NCBI RefSeq assembly: GCF_000426285.1
Contig: NZ_AUFB01000005.1
Location: 1 to 64,000 of the forward strand
Reading direction: 5' to 3'
DNA from: Rhizobium leucaenae USDA 9039
GTDB taxonomy: Bacteria > Pseudomonadota > Alphaproteobacteria > Rhizobiales > Rhizobiaceae
Length of the DNA: 64,000 nucleotides
The translations under genes and the position numbers were made by a program. The notes beneath the pieces were generated by a model, which was not told the origin of the DNA, ran no database searches, and saw nothing but the letters and a program-made list of their open reading frames with translations. Every line of letters begins with the position of its first letter. Positions within the stretch are counted from its first letter, which is position 1. Positions 24,001-31,736 of the stretch are shown in pieces.

Positions 24001-24547
24001 CAAGGAAGCCGTCTTCCCCTTCGCCCGCTTCCCCGGCGTCGACACCCTGCTGGGACCGGAAATGCGCTCGACCGGCGAAGTCATCGGTCTGGATACGGAT
24101 TTTGCACTGGCCTTCGCCAAGTCGCAGCTCGGCGCCGGCGTTGAACTGCCGCGTGACGGGACTGTCTTCGTCTCCGTTCGTGACGACGACAAGCCGCGCG
24201 TTCTGCCCGCCATCCGCATGTTGACCGAGCTGGGCTTCAAGGTGCTCGCAACCGGCGGCACCCAACGTTTCCTCGCCGAAAACGGCATTGAAGCGACGAA
24301 GATCAACAAGGTGCTGGAAGGCCGCCCGCATATCGAGGACGCTATCCGCAATCGTCAGGTCCAGCTCGTCATCAACACGACCGACAGCAACAAGGCGATC
24401 TCCGACTCGAAATCGCTGCGCCGCGCGACTCTGATGCAGAAGGTGCCCTATTACACCACTATGGCCGGCGCCGAAGCCGCCGCGATGGCGATTAAGGCAC
24501 TGAAGGCCGGCAACCTCGAAGTTCGGCCTCTGCAGAGCTACTTCTGA
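21062..24547 (+). CDS. carB: Carbamoyl-phosphate synthase large subunit
   Basis: CarB makes carbamoyl phosphate from bicarbonate, ammonia and two ATP. The 1161 residues hold two homologous ATP-grasp halves: the first begins '[20 protein letters not shown]', the second '[20 protein letters not shown]' near residue 620. Between them is the oligomerisation domain. The C-terminal allosteric MGS-like domain (about 1030-1161) includes '[20 protein letters not shown]'. It is longer than the E. coli enzyme (1073) because of an insertion around residues 155-195 ('[20 protein letters not shown]'), as is normal in Rhizobiales. It is a single gene here, apart from carA. Confidence 0.99.
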   Translation: MPKRQDIKSILIIGAGPIVIGQACEFDYSGTQACKALREEGYRVILVNSNPATIMTDPGLADATYVEPITPEVVAKIIAKERPDALLPTMGGQTALNTALSLKRMGVLDRYNVEMIGAKPAAIDMAEDRALFREAMARIGLETPRSMLANATDIKDADRKTHEAERTKLKAQLSGDELDKALDELENQWNLGESDRKQRYMNHAMAVAAQALDHVGLPAIIRPSFTLGGTGGGIAYNRSEFFEIVSGGLDASPTTEVLIEESVLGWKEFEMEVVRDKADNCIIICSIENIDPMGVHTGDSITVAPALTLTDKEYQIMRNASIAVLREIGVETGGSNVQFAVNPEDGRLVVIEMNPRVSRSSALASKATGFPIAKVAAKLAVGYTLDELENDITGGATPASFEPSIDYVVTKIPRFAFEKFPGASPVLTTAMKSVGEVMAIGRTFAESLQKALRGLETGLTGLDEIEIPGTEEGEGSQNAIRAAIGTPTPDRLRMVAQALRLGMSPEEVHEGCKIDPWFIAQFKAIVDMEARIREHGLPEDASNLRMLKAMGFADARLATLTGKRPKEVAELRNRLNVRPVFKRIDTCAAEFASPTAYMYSTYETPFVGAARTEAQVSDRKKVVILGGGPNRIGQGIEFDYCCCHAAFALKDAGYEAIMINCNPETVSTDYDTSDRLYFEPLTAEDVIEILRAEQEKGEVVGVIVQFGGQTPLKLAEALEKNGIPILGTAPDAIDLAEDRDRFQKLLMKLDLNQPNNGIAYSVEQARLVAAEIGFPLVVRPSYVLGGRAMQIIHSEGMLQTYLLDTVPELVPEDIKARYPNDKTGQINTLLGKNPLLFDSYLANAIEVDVDCLSDGTDVYVAGIMEHIEEAGIHSGDSACSLPPRTLSPAMIDELERQAKAMAKALNVGGLMNVQFAIKDDTVYVLEVNPRASRTVPFVAKTIGAPIAKIAARVMAGEKLDATFAAYGEKPDPRKLKHIAVKEAVFPFARFPGVDTLLGPEMRSTGEVIGLDTDFALAFAKSQLGAGVELPRDGTVFVSVRDDDKPRVLPAIRMLTELGFKVLATGGTQRFLAENGIEATKINKVLEGRPHIEDAIRNRQVQLVINTTDSNKAISDSKSLRRATLMQKVPYYTTMAGAEAAAMAIKALKAGNLEVRPLQSYF

Positions 24548-24856
24548 GACCTGTTTTCATGATGACGGGGCCGCATATAGGCTTCGTCATCACTTGCGCC
24601 AACGCTCGCTCCTTTCGTCAGAAAGGACAGGCGTGCTATCGCTGTAGCCGCAAGAAGAATTGCCGACGCTGATCCAGGCAGCGAGTAACGGCCAAGACCA
24701 GACTCACCATAAGTCGCCGAATTTTCTGGAAATCGGCTGTCGCAATCTGCTATAGATGACAGGATAATGGCTCTGTATGGTTCCGAAGTACCGCTTCGGG
24801 ACCTGTTTTCTTTTGTGTCTGCGACAGAGCAACGCAGGGAATGAAGGATAAGAAAA
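24548..24856 (+). other. Intergenic region carB-greA
   Basis: The 309 bases hold an 8-bp inverted repeat just after carB (24560-24567 with 24585-24592) that lacks a T-run, the presumed greA promoter (TATAG near 24751), and the leader hairpin listed separately. A minus-strand frame runs across it but has no protein-like signs. Confidence 0.45.
24779..24814 (+). terminator. Terminator-like hairpin in the greA leader
   Basis: GGTTCCGAAG (24779-24788) pairs with CTTCGGGACC (24794-24803; one G-T pair) and is followed by TGTTTTCTTTT. It stands 43 bases before the greA ATG and 232 bases after carB. It is either a late carB terminator or a leader terminator controlling greA. Confidence 0.6.
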
Positions 24857-25333
24857 ATGGTTGAAAAGGTACCGATGACGCAGAACGGGTTCGTCAAGCT
24901 GCAGGAAGAACTGCGCTGGCGTCAGCAGGAAGAGCGCCCGCGAATCATCGAGGCAATTTCGGAAGCTCGCGCCCATGGCGATCTTTCCGAAAACGCCGAG
25001 TACCACGCCGCCAAGGAAGCACAGAGCCATAATGAGGGCCGCATCACCGAGCTTGAAGACCTCACGGCACGCGCCGAAGTCATCGACCTCACCAAGATGT
25101 CCGGTTCGAAGATCAAGTTCGGCGCCAAGGTGAAGCTCGTCGACGAGGACACCGAGGAAGAGAAGATCTATCAGATCGTCGGAGACCAGGAAGCGGATGT
25201 GAAAGCCGGCCGCATCTCCATCTCCTCGCCGATTGCCCGTGCGCTGATCGGTAAGGAAGTCGGCGATTCCATCGAGGTCAACGCGCCCGGCGGCGCCAAG
25301 GCCTACGAAATCCTTTCCGTCTCCTGGGGCTGA
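24857..25333 (+). CDS. greA: Transcript cleavage factor GreA
   Basis: GreA enters the RNA polymerase secondary channel and stimulates cleavage of backtracked RNA. The 158 residues show the N-terminal coiled coil with the acidic tip in '[20 protein letters not shown]' and the C-terminal FKBP-like domain with '[18 protein letters not shown]'. Length and motif are canonical. It is followed after 6 bases by lpsB, as in S. meliloti, so the two are probably one transcript. Confidence 0.98.
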   Translation: MVEKVPMTQNGFVKLQEELRWRQQEERPRIIEAISEARAHGDLSENAEYHAAKEAQSHNEGRITELEDLTARAEVIDLTKMSGSKIKFGAKVKLVDEDTEEEKIYQIVGDQEADVKAGRISISSPIARALIGKEVGDSIEVNAPGGAKAYEILSVSWG

Positions 25334-25339
25334 TCGCCC

Positions 25340-26419
25340 GTGCGCGATCGCGACGTATCGCACTCGAGCGATCTCAGCGAAATCGAGGTCATCGCGACGA
25401 ATTTCAAACGCCGGCTCTCCGGCGTTACCTCGACGATCGTGCAATTGATCCCGAAACAGCTCGAGCTCGGCTGGCATATCGCCACGCTCGGGCCGGGCTT
25501 GCCGGAAGACCTGCCGAAGCTTGGTTGGGCGCGCATACCCGGCCTCTGGGTAAAGCCCCGCCGCCACCGCGTTCGCGTCTGGCATGCCCGCCGCAACAAC
25601 GAGATGCTGGTCGGGCTGTTGCTGCGCTCCGTGCTGCGCATGCCGCTGAAGCTGGTTTTCACGTCGGCCGCCCAGCGTCGCCACACCGCCTATACGCGTT
25701 GGCTGATCCGCCGCATGGATGCCGTGATCGCCACGAGCACACGCTCCGGCAGCTTCCTGCAGGTGCCGCACACCGTCATCCAGCACGGCATCGACCTCAA
25801 CATGTTTCATCCGCCGGAAGTGCCGCATGATCGCATGGCCGCCACCGGCCTGCCCGGCACCTATCTGATAGCCTGCTTCGGCCGCGTCCGCCATCAAAAG
25901 GGGACGGATCTCTTCGTCAAGGCGATGATCGAGCTTCTGCCGCGCTATCCGGACTGGACCGCCGTTATCTGCGGCCGGGTAACGGCTGAGCATCGTGGCT
26001 TTGCGGACGAATTGGTGAAGATGGTAGCCGCCGCCAGCCTCAACGACCGCATCCGCTTTCTCGGCGAAGTCGACGATATCAGGCCCTGGTATCGCCGCGC
26101 GACGCTTTATGTCGCCCCTTCCCGCAACGAAGGTTTCGGCCTGACTCCGCTGGAGGCCATGGCCTCGCGCACCGCCGTCGTCGCCTCCGACGCAGGTGCC
26201 TATGCCGAGCTGATCGTACCCGGCGAAACCGGCGCGGTCGTGCCCGCCGGCGATGGCGAAACGCTGACGAAAGCCATCGCTTTCTATCTCGCCAATCCCG
26301 AAGAAGCACTTAGCCAAGGCGAAAATGCCGTGCGGCACGTCCGCAGCGAGTTCGCCTTGGAAAAGGAAGCAACGGCGATCGGCGACATCTATCGGCAGTT
26401 GCTCGGCGGCGCCCGCTGA
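25340..26419 (+). CDS. lpsB: LPS core glycosyltransferase (LpsB/LpcC-like, GT4)
   Basis: A 359-residue GT-B fold glycosyltransferase of family GT4. The donor-binding half has 'IACFGRVRHQKGTDLFVKAM' and the E-x7-E motif in 'APSRNEGFGLTPLEAMASRT'. Position directly after greA and near lrp-trxB-lsrB is the known setting of lpsB in S. meliloti; R. leguminosarum LpcC is the mannosyltransferase that adds mannose to the inner core. I infer the same role. It is cytoplasmic or membrane-associated. Function assignment rests on synteny plus fold, not on alignment. Confidence 0.85.
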   Translation: MRDRDVSHSSDLSEIEVIATNFKRRLSGVTSTIVQLIPKQLELGWHIATLGPGLPEDLPKLGWARIPGLWVKPRRHRVRVWHARRNNEMLVGLLLRSVLRMPLKLVFTSAAQRRHTAYTRWLIRRMDAVIATSTRSGSFLQVPHTVIQHGIDLNMFHPPEVPHDRMAATGLPGTYLIACFGRVRHQKGTDLFVKAMIELLPRYPDWTAVICGRVTAEHRGFADELVKMVAAASLNDRIRFLGEVDDIRPWYRRATLYVAPSRNEGFGLTPLEAMASRTAVVASDAGAYAELIVPGETGAVVPAGDGETLTKAIAFYLANPEEALSQGENAVRHVRSEFALEKEATAIGDIYRQLLGGAR

Positions 26420-26428
26420 ATTGACGGC

Positions 26429-27343
26429 CTATTGGCCAAGATTGATGCGGTTGCGCGCGATGAAATCAATCATCGCCCGATCCTCGACCAGATCTTCCTC
26501 GAGGCTTTTGACGATCGAGAGAACCTTATCCCGGTATTTGGTCGGCGACGCGTCGTAGGACCATCCGCGCGCCAGCTTGGCCATCAGCTCTTCACGGGAT
26601 TTGGTATAATAGTGATTGAGCTGCAGGAACCGGTTCGAATAGAAATCCGGCGATTTTCGTGCGCGGCGCGTAAAACGCTTTCCGGCGTCGTTCGCCGTCA
26701 GATCACCGAATCCCCGCGTCTGAAACTGGTGCACGGTGACTTCCGTCACTTCGCAGGGATCAACGATGCACTTGAAATTGCTTACATTTTCCTTGTGCGT
26801 CATCGGGTCGGCACCACGCATCGTATAGTTCAGCGTTAGAGGACCATCAGGGCGCTTCTCGTGACCGCTCGTCGCGAACATATGCCATGGCAGCGAGACA
26901 TTTGGAAAATCGCCGACCGCCGCCAGCGCCTGTTCGACCGTTTGCCCTTCCTTTGGCAATAGGAATTCATCGACATCGATGAAGGCCATCCAGCGATATG
27001 AGCCGCCGAAATTGAGGATGGCGTGGGCGAAGACAATGACCTGACCGTTCAGCGTCGCCTCGGTGGAGGCGTCTATCATGCGGCCAGCCCAAGGGATGAT
27101 TGTCAGCGTGTCGGCATCGAGAAGGTCGCGCAGGATGGCAGGAGTTCCATCCGTCGAACCATTGTCATAGATATAGAAGTGACGAATACCGACGGCGCGG
27201 TGGAAACGCACCCATTCCTCGATATAGCGCGCCTCATCCTTGACACAAACGGCAATCGCGATGCCGTGCCGACCCTCTTGCGGCTTTGGCGGATCGATTG
27301 CAAGCCGCTTCGCATCCGATACCTTGGGCTTCAGCCAACCCAT
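26429..27343 (-). CDS. Glycosyltransferase family 92-type protein of the LPS locus
   Basis: A 304-residue protein with the GT92/DUF23 signature: 'IAVCVKDEARYIEEWVRFHR', 'FYIYDNGSTDGTPAIL', and a DxD-type motif in 'RWMAFIDVDEFLLPKEG'. These are inverting GT-A transferases, often galactosyltransferases. It is the last gene of a three-gene operon with lrp and the 27362 gene and ends 9 bases from the convergent lpsB. The locus corresponds to the lrp-lpsCDE operon of S. meliloti, so a role in the LPS core or O-chain is likely; the exact ortholog is not settled. Confidence 0.85.
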   Translation of the reverse strand: MGWLKPKVSDAKRLAIDPPKPQEGRHGIAIAVCVKDEARYIEEWVRFHRAVGIRHFYIYDNGSTDGTPAILRDLLDADTLTIIPWAGRMIDASTEATLNGQVIVFAHAILNFGGSYRWMAFIDVDEFLLPKEGQTVEQALAAVGDFPNVSLPWHMFATSGHEKRPDGPLTLNYTMRGADPMTHKENVSNFKCIVDPCEVTEVTVHQFQTRGFGDLTANDAGKRFTRRARKSPDFYSNRFLQLNHYYTKSREELMAKLARGWSYDASPTKYRDKVLSIVKSLEEDLVEDRAMIDFIARNRINLGQ

Positions 27344-27361
27344 GCGTCCATTCCCCGCAAT

Positions 27362-28270
27362 TCACATGATCGATACGGCGGCAAAGCGCGCATCATAACC
27401 AAATCCATGCTTCAACAGCGCCGAAACCGGCGAATAATTGACAAATGTCACGCCTCGCTCCGCGGCGATTTCCTTGGCCAGAACGAAGTGTTCAATGATA
27501 CGGCCCTCAGCCGCAGCGATACCGGAAAAAGCGGTTTCATCGCTGGTTTCGTAAAAACGCGGCTCACCGGCATTGGAAATATCGATGCCCAAGAAGCCGA
27601 TCGTTTTAGGCGAGCAATAAAGCGCGAACTGCAGTGCCGACACGGCCACCGAGCCACCCTGGAATACACCGCAATCCGGCGCGACGGAAAAACCGGCGGA
27701 GCCAGTTGCATTGAGCCGCACGAAATTGAGCTTCCTGATGTCATCCATGGAGCGGCGGCGCGCACCATAAGGCTTGCGGATATCATCGATCAGAATGACC
27801 GTCTTATCCGCCAACCAACGACTGTCGAGTTCCGAGAGCGCCCTGAGCACGGCAACTGAAAACAGGCAAATCGTTTCGGACTTGATCCTGCGCCGCATCA
27901 TCTCGGAATGCCGCCAGACGAAACGCTCGTCCTCCACGGCGATCGCAAGCGGCTTGGCAATCTGCTCGCCGCTCAACCCGATAGCGCCGTTCAGCAGGAT
28001 GGCGCTGCCTTTCTCAAGCCCGGTCAGATCGCAGTCGCGGATCGATGGACCGGAGCCGACGACATGGATGATCTGGCCGGCATCTTCGCGCAAACGATCG
28101 ATGGAAGAAAGGACCCCGACTTTGGTACGGTGGTGATACACCTCACCTACACCGTTCCCCCGCACGATGTTGAGCCCTGGAAACCAATCCTGCGCATGCG
28201 CCCGCGAACCGCCGAGCAGCAGGCGCGCGCCGGTCTTGATAAGGGATCGGTGCCAGGGGCGATCCGCCAT
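27362..28270 (-). CDS. Probable LPS-locus transferase with a 'VVGSGPSI' nucleotide-binding loop
   Basis: A 302-residue soluble protein. The motif 'IIHVVGSGPSIRDCDLTGL' near residue 68 resembles the sugar-nucleotide loop of DUF115/CstI-like sialyltransferases ('GNGPSL'). A second block, 'APDCGVFQGGSVAVSALQFA', and 'IGFLGIDISNAGEPRFYE' also match that fold, where the Gly-Val-Asp portion binds the nucleotide. I infer a glycosyltransferase or sugar-modifying enzyme of LPS. It lies between lrp (3 bases) and the GT92 gene (18 bases) in one operon. I do not recognise a precise family. Confidence 0.7.
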   Translation of the reverse strand: MADRPWHRSLIKTGARLLLGGSRAHAQDWFPGLNIVRGNGVGEVYHHRTKVGVLSSIDRLREDAGQIIHVVGSGPSIRDCDLTGLEKGSAILLNGAIGLSGEQIAKPLAIAVEDERFVWRHSEMMRRRIKSETICLFSVAVLRALSELDSRWLADKTVILIDDIRKPYGARRRSMDDIRKLNFVRLNATGSAGFSVAPDCGVFQGGSVAVSALQFALYCSPKTIGFLGIDISNAGEPRFYETSDETAFSGIAAAEGRIIEHFVLAKEIAAERGVTFVNYSPVSALLKHGFGYDARFAAVSIM

Positions 28271-28273
28271 GCT

Positions 28274-28741
28274 CTAGAGCTCCACCAGCCCGAGTTTCTT
28301 CACCTGCCGGATGGTCAGCATAGTGCGTACGGTGTCGACATGCTCGTTCGCCGTCAGCACCTCGATGACGAAATCCTGGAACCGGGTCAGGTTTTCGGCG
28401 ACGCAATGCAGCAGAAAATCGCTGTCGCCGGAAACCATCCATGCCTGCCGCACCAGTGGCCACTCCGCCGTCACGCTGGCAAAAGCTTTGAGATTGGCTT
28501 CGGACTGATGCTTGAGACCGACCATGCAGAAGGCGACGAGATCGAAGCCGAGCTTCGGGCTGTTCAGCATCGCATGATAGCCCTCGATGACACCAGCCTC
28601 CTCCAGCTTGCGCACCCGCCGTAAACAGGGCGGCGCGGAGATGCCGACGCGGTCAGCGAGTTCGACATTGGTCATGCGCCCGTCGCGCTGGAGTTCCCGC
28701 AAGATCTTGATATCGATGGCGTCGAGTTCAGCCCGCAGCAC
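28274..28741 (-). CDS. lrp: Lrp/AsnC-family transcriptional regulator
   Basis: A 155-residue leucine-responsive type regulator with an N-terminal helix-turn-helix ('MTNVELADRVGISAPPCLRR', about residues 24-45) and a C-terminal RAM effector domain. The first gene of the lrp-lps operon, as for S. meliloti lrp3-lpsCDE, a known target of LsrB, whose gene is 1.2 kb away. It is divergent from trxB with a 240-base gap. It may control its own operon. Confidence 0.93.
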   Translation of the reverse strand: MLRAELDAIDIKILRELQRDGRMTNVELADRVGISAPPCLRRVRKLEEAGVIEGYHAMLNSPKLGFDLVAFCMVGLKHQSEANLKAFASVTAEWPLVRQAWMVSGDSDFLLHCVAENLTRFQDFVIEVLTANEHVDTVRTMLTIRQVKKLGLVEL

Positions 28742-28981
28742 GTTTCTTGCCTTTCTTTAATTCCCAACCGGCAGCTTCTATATAAAGCGGGAAAATACGC
28801 AAGAAAGTTTCCCAAGCGTAACCGAATCTTACACAAAGCAGATTTGCTCTGTTAGTAATGCAAGGCTGCCCTTGAATAAATGCATGCGACAATCATAAAT
28901 GAGGCGGCGGATCGCGAAATCGCCTGCTTTTACCCGTTTGAAGCCGCGGCTTCCGAAGCGCTTAGATTGAAAGGACTTCTT

Positions 28982-29956
28982 ATGCCTGCCCGCCATACCA
29001 AGGTGCTCATCATCGGTTCCGGCCCTGCCGGCTATACGGCCGCCGTCTATGCCGCGCGCGCCATGCTGAAGCCGGTTCTGATCGCTGGACTTGAACAGGG
29101 CGGTCAGCTCATGATCACCACGGATGTCGAAAACTATCCAGGCTTTGCCGATCCGATCCAGGGCCCGTGGCTGATGGAGCAGATGCTGCTACAGGCTCAG
29201 CATGTCGGCGCGGAGATCGTCAACGATCTCGTGACCGAAGTCGATACTACGCAGCGCCCCTTTGTTGCGCGCACCGACAGCGGTCAGGTCTGGACTGCCG
29301 ACACGCTGATCATCGCGACCGGCGCCAAGGCCAAATGGCTGGGCATTGAAAGCGAACAGCATTTCCAAGGCTTTGGCGTTTCCGCCTGCGCCACCTGCGA
29401 CGGCTTCTTTTATCGCAACAAGGATGTGATCGTGGTTGGCGGCGGCAATAGCGCCGTCGAGGAAGCGCTCTATCTTTCCAACATCGCCAAGTCGGTCACC
29501 GTCGTGCATCGTCGCGATTCGTTCCGTGCCGAAAAGATCCTGCAGGAGCGCCTGTTCGCGAAGGCAAACATCAAGGTCCTCTGGAATACCGAGGTTGCTG
29601 AAATCACCGGCACGCCGGCCAAGCCGCCGATGCCACCATCGGTTTCCGGCGCACGCCTACGCGACACCCGCACGGGCGTTGTCACCGACGTAACGATCGA
29701 CGGCATCTTTGTCGCCATCGGCCATGCGCCGGCGACCGAACTCTTCAAGGGCAAATTGAAACTCAAGGATAATGGTTATCTCTGGACCGCCGCCGATTCG
29801 ACTGCGACCAGCGTCGAAGGCATCTATGCCGCCGGCGATGTAACAGACGATACGTTCCGGCAAGCGATCACGGCAGCGGGGATGGGCTGCATGGCAGCGC
29901 TTGAGGCGGAACGCTACTTGACCGGGCATATGCCCGTCGCCGTAGCTGCGGAGTGA
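28982..29956 (+). CDS. trxB: Thioredoxin-disulfide reductase
   Basis: Flavoprotein that reduces thioredoxin with NADPH. The 324 residues have the FAD loop 'VLIIGSGPAGYTAAVYAARA', the redox-active Cys pair in 'SACATCDGFFYRNKDVIVVG' (CATC), the NADPH loop 'VVGGGNSAVEEALYLS' and the C-terminal 'IYAAGDVTDDTFRQAITAAG'. I chose ATG 28982 because it gives the family start; the frame extends 34 codons further. It overlaps the next reading frame by 4 bases and is probably co-transcribed with lsrB. Confidence 0.98.
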   Translation: MPARHTKVLIIGSGPAGYTAAVYAARAMLKPVLIAGLEQGGQLMITTDVENYPGFADPIQGPWLMEQMLLQAQHVGAEIVNDLVTEVDTTQRPFVARTDSGQVWTADTLIIATGAKAKWLGIESEQHFQGFGVSACATCDGFFYRNKDVIVVGGGNSAVEEALYLSNIAKSVTVVHRRDSFRAEKILQERLFAKANIKVLWNTEVAEITGTPAKPPMPPSVSGARLRDTRTGVVTDVTIDGIFVAIGHAPATELFKGKLKLKDNGYLWTAADSTATSVEGIYAAGDVTDDTFRQAITAAGMGCMAALEAERYLTGHMPVAVAAE

Positions 29957-29979
29957 TGCAGCCGATGAGGGGAAACGGC

Positions 29980-30876
29980 ATGCCATTGGATTGGGACAAG
30001 CTGCGTATCTTTCACGCGGCTGCCGAAGCGGGCTCATTCACGCACGCGGCGGATAAATTGCATCTGTCCCAATCCGCGATCAGCCGCCAAGTCAGCGCTC
30101 TGGAGCAGGACGTCGGCATCAAGCTTTTCCATCGTCATGCCCGCGGCCTGATCCTGACCGAACAGGGCGAATTGCTGTATCGCACCGCACATGACGTTCT
30201 CTTGAAACTTGAAACGGTCAAGATGCAATTGACCGAAACGACTGATAAGCCGAGCGGCAAGCTGCGCGTAACGACCACCGTCGGCCTCGGCCAGGGCTGG
30301 TTGACCGACAAGATTCAGGAATTCCTGCAGCTTTATCCCGATATGTCGATCCAGCTCATCCTCGACAACGAGGAGCTGGACGTGAACATGCGCCATGCCG
30401 ATTGCGCCATCCGCCTGCGCCAGCCGCAGCAATCGGACTTGATCCAGCGCAAGCTTTTCACCGTCCACATGCATGTCTACGCGGCGCCCTCTTACATCAA
30501 CCGCTATGGCGAACCGCAGTCGGTGGAGGCTCTGGACGAGCATCGCATCATCAGCTTCGGCGAACCGGCACCGAACTATCTGCTCGATGTCAACTGGCTG
30601 GAGATTGCCGGCCGCTCGTCGGACAACAAGCGCATTCCGCATCTGCAGATCAACAGCCAGACATCGATCAAGCGCGCCTGCCTGCTCGGCATCGGAATCG
30701 CCGTTCTGCCGGACTACATCGTCGGCCGCGATCCGGGACTCATCCAGCTCGCGATCAATGCGGACGTGCCGTCCTTCGACACCTATTTTTGCTACCCTGA
30801 CGAAATGAAAAACGCCGCCAAGCTCAAGGTTTTTCGAGATTTTATCGTCGCCAAGGCGCGGAATTGGAACTTTTAG
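29980..30876 (+). CDS. lsrB: LysR-type regulator LsrB (VtlR)
   Basis: A 298-residue LTTR, with the N-terminal winged helix 'FHAAAEAGSFTHAADKLHLS' and a binding domain from about residue 90. It directly follows trxB, the position of lsrB in S. meliloti, where it is needed for symbiosis, redox control and the lrp3-lpsCDE operon; Brucella VtlR, the same protein, activates an AbcR small RNA. Cys residues are present in 'RHADCAIRL', 'IKRACLLGI' and 'FDTYFCYPDE', consistent with redox sensing. I chose ATG 29980 after the AGGGGAAA site. Two AbcR-like genes follow it. Confidence 0.92.
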   Translation: MPLDWDKLRIFHAAAEAGSFTHAADKLHLSQSAISRQVSALEQDVGIKLFHRHARGLILTEQGELLYRTAHDVLLKLETVKMQLTETTDKPSGKLRVTTTVGLGQGWLTDKIQEFLQLYPDMSIQLILDNEELDVNMRHADCAIRLRQPQQSDLIQRKLFTVHMHVYAAPSYINRYGEPQSVEALDEHRIISFGEPAPNYLLDVNWLEIAGRSSDNKRIPHLQINSQTSIKRACLLGIGIAVLPDYIVGRDPGLIQLAINADVPSFDTYFCYPDEMKNAAKLKVFRDFIVAKARNWNF

Positions 30877-30999
30877 TTGAGCTAAAGCTCTGCGAAACAA
30901 GCCTTTTTTGCTGTAATATACCTGTCACGCGTATGACGCATAGCTGATATGCACAAAACAGAGTTGAAGCCTGCCCGTTTAACTACCATATCGCACATA

Positions 31000-31114
31000 G
31001 CTGATGCACATGGTGGCTTTTCCTCCCAGTTCCACCGCATTGGCTGTTCCCCTCTGGAGGTTTTTAACCTTCATACCTATAGGGCCCTGGTTGTTACCGG
31101 TGGCCCTTTTTTTT
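31000..31114 (+). ncRNA. abcR1: AbcR-type trans-acting small RNA, first copy
   Basis: The sequence from GCTGATGCACATGGTGG (31000) to the T8 run (31107-31114) looks like an AbcR/alpha-r15 sRNA of about 115 nt. It holds the CCTCCCAG seed (31022-31029) that in this family pairs with ribosome sites of ABC-transporter mRNAs, the CCCCTCTGGAGG stretch, and a terminator GGGCC...GGCCC (31082-31106). The second copy at 31203 is nearly identical. In S. meliloti, AbcR1 and AbcR2 are tandem genes between lsrB and an ArsR gene, exactly this setting. The ends are estimates. Confidence 0.9.
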
Positions 31115-31202
31115 GCCTGTTTGCGCCAGAAGTCGCAAATGCATAACTGCCATGCACAAAAAAGCATTGCGCACTGCACAAATTAGCATCATACCGCACG
31201 CA

Positions 31203-31318
31203 GCTGATGCACATGGTGGCTTTTCCTCCCAGTTCCACCGCAGCAGCTGTTCCCCTCTGGAGGTTTTTGACCTTCACACCTATAAGGGCCCTGGTTATTC
31301 CGGTGGCCCTCTTTTTTT
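31203..31318 (+). ncRNA. abcR2: AbcR-type trans-acting small RNA, second copy
   Basis: Begins with the same 17 bases as the first copy and is almost identical to base ~40. It has the CCTCCCAG seed (31225-31232), the CCCCTCTGGAGG stretch and a terminator (GGGCC...GGCCC, then seven T at 31312-31318). Differences cluster around the 40th-50th base (CATTGG against CAGCAG), in the terminator loop and at single sites. It is a tandem duplication about 200 bases after the first. Which copy corresponds to AbcR1 or AbcR2 of S. meliloti cannot be said. Confidence 0.9.
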
Positions 31319-31407
31319 GCCTAAATTCTAAGCATGCCGACGCCGTGACTTGCGTAAAATAATTTGCTACCGCACACCTTGATATATCGAAAACCAACGA
31401 TACATAA

Positions 31408-31423
31408 ATCGAAGATTTTCGAT
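31408..31423 (+). promoter_or_regulatory. Perfect dyad upstream of the ArsR gene (probable operator)
   Basis: ATCGAA-GATT-TTCGAT is a perfect 16-bp dyad, 18 bases before the ArsR start codon. ArsR repressors bind such short inverted repeats. A further half-site (ATATCGA) is at about 31384-31390. Confidence 0.6.
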
Positions 31424-31441
31424 ATTCACTCGGTGAACATC

Positions 31442-31735
31442 ATGGACAGAACTGAGATATTGAAGGCATTGGCTCATCCGGCTAGGCTTGAAATCCTCAA
31501 TCAGCTTAAAGATCCGCATAAGCATTTTCCGACCCAGGAACACCCGCTGGAACTGGGCGTCTGCGCCAGTCAATTCGAGCGTTGCGGTCTGTCGCAGTCC
31601 ACAGTTTCCGCCCATCTCGGCACATTGCACCGTGCCGGACTGGTGACCACCAAGCGCCTTGGCCAGTGGATTTTCTACAAGCGCAACGAAGAAACCATCG
31701 CCGAATTCCTTGCAACTCTGCAGAAGGAACTTTGA
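31442..31735 (+). CDS. ArsR-family winged-helix regulator
   Basis: A 97-residue repressor-type protein with 'LKALAHPARLEILNQLKD' and the recognition helix in 'CGLSQSTVSAHLGTLHRAGL'. Cys residues in 'LGVCASQFERCGLS' could sense metal or oxidants, though no classic CxC metal site is present. I chose ATG 31442 because the upstream frame overlaps the dyad and lacks similarity. It is followed at 1 base by an MFS exporter gene, a common operon. It corresponds to the gene beyond the AbcR genes in S. meliloti. Confidence 0.9.
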   Translation: MDRTEILKALAHPARLEILNQLKDPHKHFPTQEHPLELGVCASQFERCGLSQSTVSAHLGTLHRAGLVTTKRLGQWIFYKRNEETIAEFLATLQKEL

Positions 31736-31736
31736 G

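Noticed and set aside
24538..24897. Possible 119-codon minus-strand gene across the carB-greA gap
   Set aside because: It overlaps the greA start and the leader hairpin, and no family pattern or ribosome site is seen.
24704..26338. 544-codon open frame opposite greA and lpsB
   Set aside because: It covers two well-supported genes on the other strand and has no protein signature.
30949..31397. Several 60-106-codon frames across the AbcR region on both strands
   Set aside because: They are made of the two near-identical RNA copies, contain the terminator T-runs and give repeated peptide segments, so they reflect the RNA genes and not proteins.
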